From: Shewanella sp. Isolate11
Lineage (GTDB): Bacteria; Pseudomonadota; Gammaproteobacteria; Enterobacterales; Shewanellaceae
Assembly: GCF_022398315.1 (NCBI RefSeq)
Contig: NZ_JAKEVF010000001.1
Coordinates: forward strand, 1,092,587-1,156,586
Reading direction: 5' to 3'
Length of the DNA: 64,000 nucleotides
A program made the position numbers and the translations under genes. Shown in pieces: positions 1 to 9,300 of the stretch. Below the pieces are notes generated by a model, which was not told the DNA's origin, did no database searches, and saw only the letters and a program-made list of their open reading frames with translations. Numbering within the stretch: position 1 is the stretch's first letter; every line of letters starts with the position of its first letter.

Positions 1-76
1 TATGGTTAGGCAGAGCAACGCAGAGAGGCACGCAAAGGTGCCTATTCAGCGGCTCTGCTTATCCAGAGCTCAGGTT
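1..76. repeat. Dispersed MITE-like repeat, copy A (cut by window edge)
   Basis: This is one end of a short interspersed element. Its sequence is nearly identical, in inverted orientation, to 13600-13680 (about three differences over 75 bases). It carries the segment for GGCACGCAAAGGTGCC, a small palindrome, and ends in the terminal repeat CTCAGGTT. The other terminus lies outside the window. No coding potential is seen. Confidence 0.8.
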
Positions 77-158
77 ATGTTAATGTAAGTGATTAAATGA
101 ATCGCGATAAGGTTCAAATAATCATCGTATTTATCTGTTTGAGAATCAGGAGCACGAC

Positions 159-437
159 ATGGTACAAGCAACAGCACGTCATCTATTAGTTAGCAGCGAA
201 GAGCAGTGTGAGCAGCTTAAACAACAGATCCTAGAGGGCGCAGATTTCGCTGAAGTCGCTAAAGCTCATTCATCTTGCCCATCAAGTGCACAAGGTGGTG
301 ATTTAGGTTCGTTTGGTCCAGGCATGATGGTTCGTGAGTTTGATGAAGTGGTATTCAGTGCACCACTAAACGAAGTTCAAGGCCCTGTTAAGACTCAGTT
401 TGGTTATCACTTACTTGAAGTGACCAGTCGCGGTTAA
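159..437 (+). CDS. ppiC: Parvulin-type peptidyl-prolyl cis-trans isomerase PpiC
   Basis: A 92-residue, single-domain parvulin that catalyses cis-trans isomerisation of Xaa-Pro bonds in the cytoplasm. There is no signal peptide or membrane segment. The protein runs end to end over the parvulin fold: ARHLLV at the start, the ADFAEVAKAHSSCPS helix, the GGDLGSFGPGMMVREFD core and the closing QFGYHLLEV. Its length equals that of E. coli PpiC (93 aa). The ATG at 159 follows a good AGGAG 10 bases upstream. The GNAT gene starts 11 bp downstream and may be cotranscribed. Confidence 0.95.
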   Translation: MVQATARHLLVSSEEQCEQLKQQILEGADFAEVAKAHSSCPSSAQGGDLGSFGPGMMVREFDEVVFSAPLNEVQGPVKTQFGYHLLEVTSRG

Positions 438-448
438 TTTCGATTGTT

Positions 449-985
449 ATGCTCGAACTCTATAGCGAGAGACTGAAGATTAGAACGTTACAGCCTGAGG
501 ATTGGCCGCTGTTTTTATCCATACAGCAAGATCCTCAGCTGAATCAGTTTGTCAGAGCGCCTGATAGCCTAGAGGTGAACAGAGCAAAGTTCGATAGTCG
601 TCTTCAGCCGTGGCAGTTCGAGTCTGGTGAATGGTTAACATTGACTATCGAAGAGATCAGCACGGGTCAGGCGGTAGGATTTACTGGCTTTTATGCTAGT
701 AACTTGGCGCTTGCTCAAGTTGAAGTGGGTTATATGCTCGGGCAAGATGGCCAGGGTAAAGGTTATGCAACCGAAAGTCTTAGCGCGGTGATCGATTGGG
801 CTTGTTTAGCTTTTCAGGTGCATAAGTTTATCGGTGTCTGTGCTCAGGGAAATAAAGCTTCTCAGCGAGTACTTGAGAAGTGTGGCTTTCAACTCGAAGG
901 CGTATTACGTCATAACTATAAGTTGGCTCAACAGTGGGTTGATGACTGTTACTACGGCTTACTCGCTCATGAACGTAGTTGTTAA
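449..985 (+). CDS. GNAT-family N-acetyltransferase (RimJ/RimL-like)
   Basis: A 178-residue acetyltransferase of the Acetyltransf_3 type. The family transfers acetyl from acetyl-CoA to an amino group, often a protein N-terminus. The N-terminal SERLKIRTLQPEDWP is typical of the RimJ/RimL group. The acetyl-CoA loop is seen as LGQDGQGKGYATES, and the later strand-helix as NKASQRVLEKCGFQLEGVLR, a hallmark of this subfamily. The substrate cannot be told from sequence. The start ATG has no clear Shine-Dalgarno and lies 11 bp after ppiC, so translational coupling is possible. Confidence 0.88.
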   Translation: MLELYSERLKIRTLQPEDWPLFLSIQQDPQLNQFVRAPDSLEVNRAKFDSRLQPWQFESGEWLTLTIEEISTGQAVGFTGFYASNLALAQVEVGYMLGQDGQGKGYATESLSAVIDWACLAFQVHKFIGVCAQGNKASQRVLEKCGFQLEGVLRHNYKLAQQWVDDCYYGLLAHERSC

Positions 986-1027
986 TATGCTATAATCGCG
1001 GCATCGATTTTAAAGAAGGTGTTTACA

Positions 1028-1261
1028 GTGACAACAGCAGTACAAACCCTCGCATTATTGCCAGGGGAAGAGTTTATTGAACTCTATAAGATCCTCAAAG
1101 TTCAGTCGATGACGAGCGGTGGTGGCGAAGCCAAATTTGTTATCAGCGAAGGGATGGTCACGCTCGATGGTGAAGTGGAAACCCGTAAGCGCAAAAAAGT
1201 TGTCGCGGGTCAGGTTGTTAGTTTTAACGGCGAAAGTGTCACTGTCGTTGCGGCAGAATAA
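1028..1261 (+). CDS. ybcJ: S4-domain RNA-binding protein (YbcJ-like)
   Basis: A small, 77-residue protein that is essentially a single S4 RNA-binding domain, cytoplasmic, resembling E. coli YbcJ. The S4 signature is visible in IELYKILKVQSMTSGGGEAK, then ISEGMVTLDGEVETRKRKKV, then the AGQVVSFNGESVTVV tail. I chose the GTG at 1028 because AAGAAGG lies about 9 bases before it; an in-frame GTG at 1019 sits on top of that ribosome binding site. A TATAAT lies around 989-994. A role in translation or ribosome biology is inferred from the domain only. Confidence 0.85.
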   Translation: MTTAVQTLALLPGEEFIELYKILKVQSMTSGGGEAKFVISEGMVTLDGEVETRKRKKVVAGQVVSFNGESVTVVAAE

Positions 1262-1285
1262 GTTTTAATCTTAATGGGGTTTATT

Positions 1286-1672
1286 ATGCAATTTCCTGAT
1301 GATGACAATGGTAAAATGCTTGCGGCCATGGCGGATGCGGGTATCGATCTTACTAAAGCTTTAGATGTTGATTTCTTTTTAGTATTTGAAGACCAGCGTG
1401 ATGCCGAATCGGCGGTTGAAGAGCTGACACAATCTGATCTCGAAGGAGAAATCGAGCTTCATCTTAATGATGAATTGGGTAAATGGGAACTGATCGTGTG
1501 TTTAAACATGGTTCCAGAATATCAGGCGATTGTCGATCAAGAAGTCGAACTCAATAATTTTGCGGCCGAATTTGGTGGTGCCACCGATGGTTGGGGTGTG
1601 ATGCAGCATCAAGAGGGCGATGATGAATTTAGTGATGATGACCATCAATGTAGCGATGATTGTCAGCATTAA
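1286..1672 (+). CDS. rraB: RraB-family protein (ribonuclease E activity regulator-like)
   Basis: About 128 residues, acidic, of the RraB family. In E. coli this protein binds the C-terminal half of RNase E and inhibits part of its activity. The C-terminal pattern (LIVCLNMVPEY, then QEVELNNFAAEFGGATDGWG) lines up with the corresponding RraB segment ending in DGWG. The tail is very acidic with a His/Cys-rich end (DDDHQCSDDCQH). An in-frame ATG at 1274 has no ribosome binding site; the ATG at 1286 has GGGG upstream. Sequence identity to the E. coli protein is low, so the target is inferred. Confidence 0.75.
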   Translation: MQFPDDDNGKMLAAMADAGIDLTKALDVDFFLVFEDQRDAESAVEELTQSDLEGEIELHLNDELGKWELIVCLNMVPEYQAIVDQEVELNNFAAEFGGATDGWGVMQHQEGDDEFSDDDHQCSDDCQH

Positions 1673-1690
1673 GCGATTTCACTATTTCCA

Positions 1691-1716
1691 AAGCCACTAT
1701 TTATAGTGGCTTTTTT
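1691..1716 (+). terminator. Rho-independent terminator after the rraB-like gene
   Basis: A 9-bp stem AAGCCACTA/TAGTGGCTT with a 4-base loop, followed by a T-run. Confidence 0.9.
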
Positions 1717-1736
1717 ATGGGGTAAATTGGATTTAT

Positions 1737-2018
1737 ACCAATCAGTATAAAGATGTGATCGCTCAGCGAGAATTTAGCGCTTCTGAGACAGCTCCTACAT
1801 GAAAGGCATTCACAACATCCATGTTGATTGCAACGAGTCAAGAGCATAGTTGTTCTACGGTTAAACGCGTTAACACAACATCAGAAGTGCTAAAACTCGC
1901 CTTTAAGGCGTATTATTTTGCGTTAAATGGCCATGAGGGAATCACCATTCCATCATCCACTGCCTTGCATGAGTCGCCAAAAACGCGCTGAGTAGCACAC
2001 TTTCTTATTCTGATTGGA
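1737..2018. repeat. MITE-like element with inverted terminal repeats
   Basis: A non-coding stretch of about 280 bp bounded by ACCAATCAGTATAA (1737-1750) and its imperfect inverse TTATTCTGATTGG (2005-2017, 12 of 13 match). Inside there is a second inverted pair, 1766-1786 against 1881-1900 (GCGAGAATTTAGCGCTTCTG and its near complement). Nested inverted repeats with no reading frame fit a non-autonomous transposable element. It fills the gap between the RraB-like gene and the NERD gene. No target-site duplication was securely identified. Confidence 0.6.
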
Positions 2019-2068
2019 CTTAATTAGCATCGGCTTGAGCCGATTTATTGCCACACACGGAGACAAGA

Positions 2069-4027
2069 ATGGCAAAGCAGATCAGTTTTGGTACCCCAGT
2101 TAATGATGCAGAGCGTTGGGCATTCTCTATGCTCGCCGATGAGCTCCCTGAGAACTATATCTTACTCACCAATGTTGAGATCCCTACTAAATCCGGGCAA
2201 GCCATGGAAGTGGATGCTTTAGTCATTGGCGAGTGGGGAGTTTATGTGGTCGATGTCAAAGGTTATATCGGTCGCTTAGATGCAGGACTCCATGCTTGGT
2301 CTTTAGATGGTCGTCAGGTGGATAACAGCTTAGCCAAAGCGAACTATGTTGCCAGGGTGCTGGCGGGAAACGTCAAACATAAAATTCCGGTGGGGGTTTA
2401 TGCGCCTTGGTGTCAGGGAATGGTATTTGTTACCGGTCGTAAGGGCGAAGAAATTGAACTGGAGAAACAGCAAGGTTCTTTGAGTATCTATACGCCGGCA
2501 CAAATTGTATCGGCCTTAACCACCGAATGGGGTTTAACCGCGCCCCATAAACATCAAGTGACTGATGAGCAGAAAGAGATGGTTCTAGCAACCATTGGTC
2601 AAGTGGCTTTGGTTGAACAGCGTAATAATAAGATCCAAGACTTTATCAAACTTAAATGTTTGTTTATTCAAAGTGGTTTGGAAGTATGGCAGTCGGAATA
2701 TAATCCCGGCGATTGGACCGCGCCTTGGCTGCTTAAAATATTGGTGCCGACTCAATTTGAAAACAGCGAAGAGTCACACCACTATGAAATACGCCTAAGA
2801 GATGAGTTCAAACGCTTACAATCGTTATCTGGGTGTAGTGGTGTGCCTCATTGTGCACCGCTAATTCAAGATGGCGAACAATTGGTTTTACCGATCCGAA
2901 TGCCTCGTGGTGTACCGCTTAATGTGCTTGACTATAAGCGCTTTACCACTTATCAGCTGCTGGAAATACTTCGTCGCTCGGTGACTGGGTTGCAGCAGAT
3001 CCATCGCCGTGGCTTTACTGTTGGCGGCTGGACAAGCAATTGTGTGTTCGTCTCTGATCAAGGCGATGTAGAGTTTATCGATATTAAAGATAACCTCAAT
3101 ACCAGTGAAGATATCAAAGCTTACGCCATAGGGTTTTTAGCGTTAGCAGAGCAAACCAAACAACCTAGGGTTTATCAGTGGTTTAGATTGGCCGCCATTG
3201 GTGGCACAGTAGATTTAGATGCCCTGAGATGCGACCTGTCGGCACTGATTGACAATGGGGTTTGCGATACATTGCCTGAGCGTATCGAGATAAAAAATGG
3301 TGCCATTATTGATCACCATTATCGCCTAGAGCAGTTTATTGCCGCAACTGAGCATAGTCAGTTTTGGCGAGCCAGACATATACAGGGCAATTATCAATCT
3401 GGTTTGTCCATATACAGTCATGTTGAAAATGATTGGTTAAGTCTGAGTAACCTTTACCGAAGTTTATCAAAGTTACATCATCCCCATGTTGAAAAAGTGC
3501 TCGCGTTTGGGCAGTTACCTCAGAGTGAAGAGCTGTTTATTGCCAGAGCATGGGAGTTTGGTGTTGCGTTAGATGAGCAACAAGAGATTAAGTCAGGGCA
3601 GCCTTTGATGTGGTTTAGTCAGTTATTATCTGCGTTGCAATATCTGCATCAGATGGATATTTATCATGGAGCTATCTGTCCGAAAAATATCATTTGTAAC
3701 CGAGAGAAATCCATTTTGGTGAATTTTGGTATAGGGCTGGATATTGCAACGAGTCATTATGCCAGCCGTTATGCCGATCCGGTATTGTGGCAGGCGGAAG
3801 GGGAGGCAGAGCGAGATCTCTATGGTTTGGTGGCTAGCTTTATAGCGGCGCTAACGCCAGTAGATATGCAAGGTGATGGTGGTCAGTTAGGTATTATTCA
3901 TGCGTTTGAGTCGTTGGATAGTACTTGGTTTAGCCAGCAAACTTACCAGACCTGTTTACAGGTATTGAAGTTTGAATTTGATGCCGCAGGTAAAAACTAC
4001 CTTGAAGCGTTCGATGTTACTCTTTGA
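2069..4027 (+). CDS. NERD-domain protein with two degenerate protein-kinase modules
   Basis: About 652 residues. The N-terminus (roughly 8-130) is a NERD nuclease-related domain: EIPTKSGQAMEVDALVIGEW, then YVVDVKGY. It is followed by two kinase-like modules. The first (about 200-380) keeps a beta-3 Lys (LLKILV) and an RDEFKRL helix, but the HRD region reads TVGGWTSN, so the catalytic Asp is missing. The second (about 420-640) reads YHGAICPKNII in place of HRDLKPEN and NFG in place of DFG. Both therefore look like pseudokinases. There is no signal peptide or membrane helix. The ATG at 2069 follows GGAGACAAG; an upstream in-frame TTG at 2048 is less likely. NERD-kinase fusions occur in defence systems (for example PglW), but no other defence gene is nearby. 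Function unknown. Confidence 0.8.
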   Translation: MAKQISFGTPVNDAERWAFSMLADELPENYILLTNVEIPTKSGQAMEVDALVIGEWGVYVVDVKGYIGRLDAGLHAWSLDGRQVDNSLAKANYVARVLAGNVKHKIPVGVYAPWCQGMVFVTGRKGEEIELEKQQGSLSIYTPAQIVSALTTEWGLTAPHKHQVTDEQKEMVLATIGQVALVEQRNNKIQDFIKLKCLFIQSGLEVWQSEYNPGDWTAPWLLKILVPTQFENSEESHHYEIRLRDEFKRLQSLSGCSGVPHCAPLIQDGEQLVLPIRMPRGVPLNVLDYKRFTTYQLLEILRRSVTGLQQIHRRGFTVGGWTSNCVFVSDQGDVEFIDIKDNLNTSEDIKAYAIGFLALAEQTKQPRVYQWFRLAAIGGTVDLDALRCDLSALIDNGVCDTLPERIEIKNGAIIDHHYRLEQFIAATEHSQFWRARHIQGNYQSGLSIYSHVENDWLSLSNLYRSLSKLHHPHVEKVLAFGQLPQSEELFIARAWEFGVALDEQQEIKSGQPLMWFSQLLSALQYLHQMDIYHGAICPKNIICNREKSILVNFGIGLDIATSHYASRYADPVLWQAEGEAERDLYGLVASFIAALTPVDMQGDGGQLGIIHAFESLDSTWFSQQTYQTCLQVLKFEFDAAGKNYLEAFDVTL

Positions 4028-4090
4028 GACGGTAGGTTAAAGTCAGTTAGTTAACGGCTATGAATTCGAAATGAGTAGTGGTTAATGTTA

Positions 4091-4133
4091 TTGAGCCTTG
4101 ATTCGATCAGCTTATGTCGCAATCAAGGCTCAA
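4091..4133. terminator. 13-bp inverted repeat downstream of the NERD gene
   Basis: A perfect 13-bp stem TTGAGCCTTGATT/AATCAAGGCTCAA around a 17-base loop. There is no T-tract, so it is either a weak or Rho-assisted terminator or another structured element. Confidence 0.5.
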
Positions 4134-4215
4134 TGGTAAAAATCTTCTTTGCCTTGTGATAGTAAAGCGCGTTTAATAGCGGCTCCTTATTTAGTTGTTT
4201 AGGTAAATCTATTCC

Positions 4216-4995
4216 ATGTCATTTGAACTCACTTATGAGCTAATCGCCGTGCTTTTTGCTGTTGCCATGATTGCAGGCTTTATTGATGCAATTGCCGGTG
4301 GCGGCGGGCTGATCACTATTCCTGCGTTGATGTGGGCTGGATTGCCTCCTACGGCCGCACTGGCAACTAATAAGTTGCAAGCCTGCGGTGGTAGCTTTTT
4401 TGCCAGTCTCTATTTTGTGCGAAAAGGTTTCGTGAGTCTGAGCAAGATGAAATGGTCCATCTTGTGTGCTTTTGTGGGCTCGGCGCTGGGTACTATCGCG
4501 GTGCAGTTGATCGACACTTCCGTATTGCAGTTCTTACTGCCTTTTCTGATATTGGCCATCGGTGGTTATTTTCTTTTTTCAAAAAAAATCAGTGAAGAAG
4601 ATAAGCAGCAATTGCTCACGCCCACCGCCTTTGGCTTTACTGCCGGTTTAGGCGTTGGCTTTTATGATGGTTTTTTCGGCCCAGGGACGGGGAGTTTCTT
4701 TGCTTTAGCCTTTGTTTCACTTGCAGGGTATGGTTTAGCCAAGGCAACGGCTCATGCCAAGGTGCTTAATTTTTCAACTAATATCGCTTCACTTATCTTC
4801 TTCGCCATAGGTGGAAAAGTCGTTTGGTTATTAGGTTTAGCCATGTTGGTTGGCCAAGCTATTGGAGCGACACTAGGCTCTCGTATGGTGATGACCAAAG
4901 GCACTAAGCTCATTAGGCCATTAGTGGTTATCATGTCAATTGCCATGAGCGTTAAGCTACTTTCCGACCAATATGATGTCGCTAGCTGGTTTTAG
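4216..4995 (+). CDS. TauE/SafE (TSUP) family permease, YfcA-like
   Basis: A 259-residue inner-membrane protein of the sulfite exporter TauE/SafE family, which moves organic or inorganic sulfur anions or related compounds. About eight hydrophobic segments are visible. The two pseudo-repeats each carry the family's Gly-rich motif: DAIAGGGGLITIPALMWAG near the start, and GFYDGFFGPGTGSFFALAF in the second half. Overall it most resembles E. coli YfcA. It appears monocistronic, with the NERD gene upstream and sbcDC downstream. The substrate is not predictable. Confidence 0.88.
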   Translation: MSFELTYELIAVLFAVAMIAGFIDAIAGGGGLITIPALMWAGLPPTAALATNKLQACGGSFFASLYFVRKGFVSLSKMKWSILCAFVGSALGTIAVQLIDTSVLQFLLPFLILAIGGYFLFSKKISEEDKQQLLTPTAFGFTAGLGVGFYDGFFGPGTGSFFALAFVSLAGYGLAKATAHAKVLNFSTNIASLIFFAIGGKVVWLLGLAMLVGQAIGATLGSRMVMTKGTKLIRPLVVIMSIAMSVKLLSDQYDVASWF

Positions 4996-5047
4996 CCGTC
5001 ATCAATTAGATTGCCACTTTGAGGCTATTGTCTTAAATGAACTTTAA

Positions 5048-5112
5048 CCAAGCCATTGGCCGCGTCGAACCCCGGTTGTGATTACCGCTAAGGTGATTGC
5101 CTAATGGCTTGG
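5048..5112. other. Inverted repeat upstream of sbcD
   Basis: CCAAGCCATT (5048-5057) pairs with AATGGCTTGG (5103-5112) across about 45 bases that contain a smaller CGGT/ACCG stem. It lies between the permease stop and sbcD. It could be a terminator without a T-run or a structured leader for sbcDC. Confidence 0.4.
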
Positions 5113-5173
5113 CATTTCTTACTATAACTTAATTCCATTCGCACCTATCCTGCTCATTTTTAAGCGAGAACTG

Positions 5174-6319
5174 ATGAAATTTATCCACACTTCGGACTGG
5201 CATATTGGTCGTCAGTTACATAATCAAAGTCTGTTGGATGATCAGCGTCATGTATTGTCGCAAATTATCGAATTGGCTAAGACTCATCAAGTCGATGCCG
5301 TGATTGTGGCTGGGGATATTTATGATCGCTCTGTTCCGCCGGCTAATGCGGTTGCATTGCTCGATGAGGTGCTCAATCAACTGGTGCATGAGCTGGGTAT
5401 TACAACCATTTTGATCGCTGGCAATCATGATGGTCATGAACGTCTAGGCTTTGCTTCACAGCAGATGCAGCAAAGTGGCCTGCATATTACCGGACCATTA
5501 CGTCAACAAGTTGCTCCAATTACCATAGAAGGCCAATCAGGTTCTGCGCTGTTTTATCCGCTGCCTTATGCCGAACCTGCAACCGTACGCAATGTTTTTC
5601 AATGCGAAGCGACGAGTCATGAAGAGGCGATGATAGCCTTACTCGAGCAGGTTAAAGCCCATGACAGTCAGGGGGTAGCCAAGGTTGTGATCAGTCACTG
5701 TTTTCTCGATGGGGGTAGCGAATCAGATTCTGAGCGGCCGCTGAGTATCGGGGGAGCAGATAAAATCTCTCCTAGTCTATTTGATGAGTTTGCTTATACC
5801 GCGCTTGGACATTTGCATGGTCCTCAATATAAAGGCTCTGAGAATATTCGCTATTCTGGTTCTATTTTAAAGTATTCATTTAGCGAGCAAAATCAGAAAA
5901 AATCGGTCACCTTGGTTGAGTTGGATCAAGCGGGGAAAGCCAGCATTGAGTTATTGCCACTAAGCCCGTTGCGCGATGTGCGCATTGTTGAAGGCTTGTT
6001 AAGCGAGTTATTAGAGAAGGGCATCAGTGATCCCCATCGCGATGATTATTTGATGGTACGCCTGCTAGACACTAATGCCATCTTAGACCCCATGGGTAAG
6101 TTAAGAGCGGTATATCCTAACGTACTGCATCTTGAGCGTACTGGACTGATGGCCAAGAGTGAGCAACTCGCTATCAGAAGTGATCAGATTAAAAAAGGTG
6201 AGCTGGATATGTTTAGTGACTTTTTTAGTCAAGTAGCAGGCGCGCCGATGAGCGATGAGCAACAAGCTTTGATGGTCGATATTGTCGATACTTTGCATAA
6301 AGCGGAGGAGGACCAATGA
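5174..6319 (+). CDS. sbcD: Exonuclease SbcCD, nuclease subunit SbcD
   Basis: A 381-residue Mre11-type nuclease. With SbcC it cleaves DNA hairpins and protein-blocked ends during replication and repair. The phosphoesterase metal motifs are complete and in order: HTSDWHIGR at 5-13 (Asp8, His10), VAGDIYDR, GNHDG, SHCFLDGG and GHLHGPQ. Length is close to that of the E. coli protein (400 aa). The stop codon overlaps the start of sbcC in an ATGA arrangement, so the pair is translationally coupled. The start ATG follows GCGAGAA. Confidence 0.97.
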   Translation: MKFIHTSDWHIGRQLHNQSLLDDQRHVLSQIIELAKTHQVDAVIVAGDIYDRSVPPANAVALLDEVLNQLVHELGITTILIAGNHDGHERLGFASQQMQQSGLHITGPLRQQVAPITIEGQSGSALFYPLPYAEPATVRNVFQCEATSHEEAMIALLEQVKAHDSQGVAKVVISHCFLDGGSESDSERPLSIGGADKISPSLFDEFAYTALGHLHGPQYKGSENIRYSGSILKYSFSEQNQKKSVTLVELDQAGKASIELLPLSPLRDVRIVEGLLSELLEKGISDPHRDDYLMVRLLDTNAILDPMGKLRAVYPNVLHLERTGLMAKSEQLAIRSDQIKKGELDMFSDFFSQVAGAPMSDEQQALMVDIVDTLHKAEEDQ

Positions 6320-9300
6320 GACCTTTATCATTGGAGATGGTAGCCTTTGGTCCGTTTGCGGCTAAGCAGAAGGTAGATTTTAATGCGCTAGGTAAAAATC
6401 CGCTGTTTCTGATCAATGGCCCCACTGGCTCAGGTAAAACCACCATCTTAGATGCCATCTGTTTTGCCCTTTATGGCAAGACTACAGGCGATGAGCGCGA
6501 AGGGGCGCAGATGCGCTGCGATATGGCCGATGATGAATTGCTTACCGAAGTCAGTTTCACTTTCGAGTTGGGCGATCGTTGTTACCATATTCGTCGTGTG
6601 CCTGAACAACCCCGAGCCAAGAAAAGTGGCGAGGGATTTACGGTTCACAAGCCAGAGGCGCAGCTGACTCGAATCGAAACTGATGGTAGCGAAACCTTGT
6701 TGGTTGCGGCTAAAGTGTCAGAGGCGACAGCACAGATAGAACAATTTACTGGGCTGGATGTGGATCAGTTTCGCCAAGTTATGGTATTGCCCCAGGGGAA
6801 GTTTCGCGAGCTATTAATGGCCGACTCGAAAGCGCGCGAGAAGATTTTTAGCCAGCTTTTTCAAACTCATATCTATCGAAAAATCGAAGACAAACTCAAA
6901 TTTCAAGCCGCAGGGATCAAAAAAGAGGTCGAGGCGATGCGTCATCGTCGTGACGGTATTCTTGATGGTGCCGAGCTTGAAAATGATGAGGCTTTATCTA
7001 GAGAGCTAGAAAGTCTGACTCCTCAGCTTGAACATGCTAATCAGCAAAAACAAGCCATAGATAAACAAGTCATCATTGCGACTCAGCAGCTTGAGCAAGC
7101 TAATCAATTAGCCGATGAATTTAACGCCCTTGAGTTGTTAAAAGCTACCGCCAAGGACTTAGCAGGTCAAAAACAGCAAATAGATGATAAACAAGATAAA
7201 TTTCGCTTAGCTCAGGCAGCTAAGCAATTACAGGTTGTTTATCAATCTGTTAGTGCTAGAAAGCAGGAGTATAACGAGGCACAAACTCAGCTACAAGCGG
7301 CGCAGGCACAATATACGCAAAGTATAGAAAATCTGAATAAGACCCAAGTCGCGATAGCTGAACTGCCCGCGTTGGAAACCCAGCTACAGACAAGCCTAAA
7401 TCTGTTACAGCAACATCAAGCCCGGTTACCACAATTACAGCAATTAGAGCAGCTAAAACAAGGTGTTGCCCAGAGTGATCAACTATTGCAACAGGCTGCA
7501 AAGCAGGGGCAACAGCTTAAGGGGCAACTACAGCAGCTTAATCATCAGCAACAAGATGCTCAGAAACAATTGCCTGCATTGAAAGCCCAAAGTGAGCAGC
7601 AACTGCCATTACAGCAACAGCTAAGTGAGATTAAGCTACAGATCAAACTATTCACGCAGTGGCAAACCGCTCAGTTCGAGATTGATGCAATTGAACTTAA
7701 GTTAGCCAAAGCTAAGGCTCATGGGGCTGAGTTAAAAGCTCAACATTTACAACATCAGCAGTATAGTCAGCAATTACAGTTACGTTGGCATCAGGGGCAG
7801 GCGGCCTTATTGGCTGCCAAACTCAGTCCGGGTGACGCTTGCCCCGTTTGTGGTAGTGTCGAGCATCCAAATCTGGCTCAAAGTGAGCATGACATTCCCA
7901 GTGATGAAGCCCGTGAGGTTGCCCAGTTACAGGAATCAAATGCATTAACAGAGTTAAACCAAGCACGAAGCGACTATCGCATATTACAACAAAGCTTAAC
8001 CCATGCTCAGCAGCGTCAACATGAAGTGGCTGAGCAAGTGAAAGACATCGATAAGTTGACACTTGAGCAGCTTGAATCTAAACAGGCTCAGTTGCAACAT
8101 GGCTTTGAACAAGCCAATAAAGCTCAGCAGCAAGTGACAGAAATTGAGCTGAGTCTCAGTCAGTGGCAAAGTCAGCTAGAGCAGCTTAATCAACAGCTTG
8201 AGCAAGATAGAGAGCAATATCGTCAACTTGAGAAAAGTCACTCAAGCGCTTTAGGTCAACTGCAACATCTACAACAAGCCATTCCTGCCGAGTTACATGA
8301 TTTGGCCAGCCTTGAGCAGGAAATAGCCAAAGTCGATAAGCTAGCATCGACCCAGAGAGAACAGATTAACTCATTGCGTCAACAGCATCAGCAGGCTGAG
8401 CAACAAGCGGCAACTGCCAAGGCTAATTTTGAGTCGAATAAACAGAGTGCGTCACGGGCACAATCTCAATTGACGCTGGCTAATGATGAATTTAACCAAC
8501 AACTAACTCAGTCAAAATTTGCCTCAGAACAGGCTTTTAAATCGGCCATCATCACAGATGATGAGGCGGTGAATTTAGAGCAACAGATTAAACATTATGA
8601 GCAGCAATGCATCAGTAATCAGGCCAATATCAAACAGTTAACCGATAAGCTTAAAGATAAAGCCTTACCCGATGTAGACAAGTTAACTCAACATAAAACC
8701 GAGTTAGTCGAGCAACAGCAAAGCCAGTTAAGCCAATGGCAACAATTGAGCGGACGTATGCGCCAGCTGGAACAAACCCGTCAGCAGTTAAAAGAGTTGG
8801 ACGTTAAGGCGGCTAAGTTAGAAGGGCAATATGCGGTTGTGGGCACCTTATCGGATGTGGCCAATGGCAACACAGGTAATAAGATTAGCCTGCAAAGGTT
8901 TGTGCTGAGTGTCCTGCTTGATGACGTGTTACTCGAGGCGAGTCAGCGACTACAGCTAATGAGTAAAGGGCGTTATCGTCTGCTGCGAAAAGAAGATAGA
9001 GCCAAGGGCAATAAAGCTTCTGGGCTTGAACTCGAGGTGGAAGATGCCTACACCGCAAAAGTACGCTCAGTGGCGACATTAAGTGGTGGCGAGAGCTTTA
9101 TGGCGGCATTGTCTATGGCATTGGGTTTATCCGATGTCGTGCAAGCCTACGCGGGGGGGATCAAGCTTGATACCTTGTTTATCGATGAAGGTTTTGGCAG
9201 CCTAGATCAAGATTCGTTGGAACTCGCCATTCGAACCTTGATGGACCTGCAATCGGCAGGGCGAATGGTTGGCGTGATCTCTCACGTGAGCGAGATGAAA

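Noticed and set aside
2069..4027. Complete phage-defence island around the NERD gene
   Set aside because: Neighbours are RraB-like, TauE/SafE and sbcDC genes; no methylase, helicase or other defence gene is adjacent.
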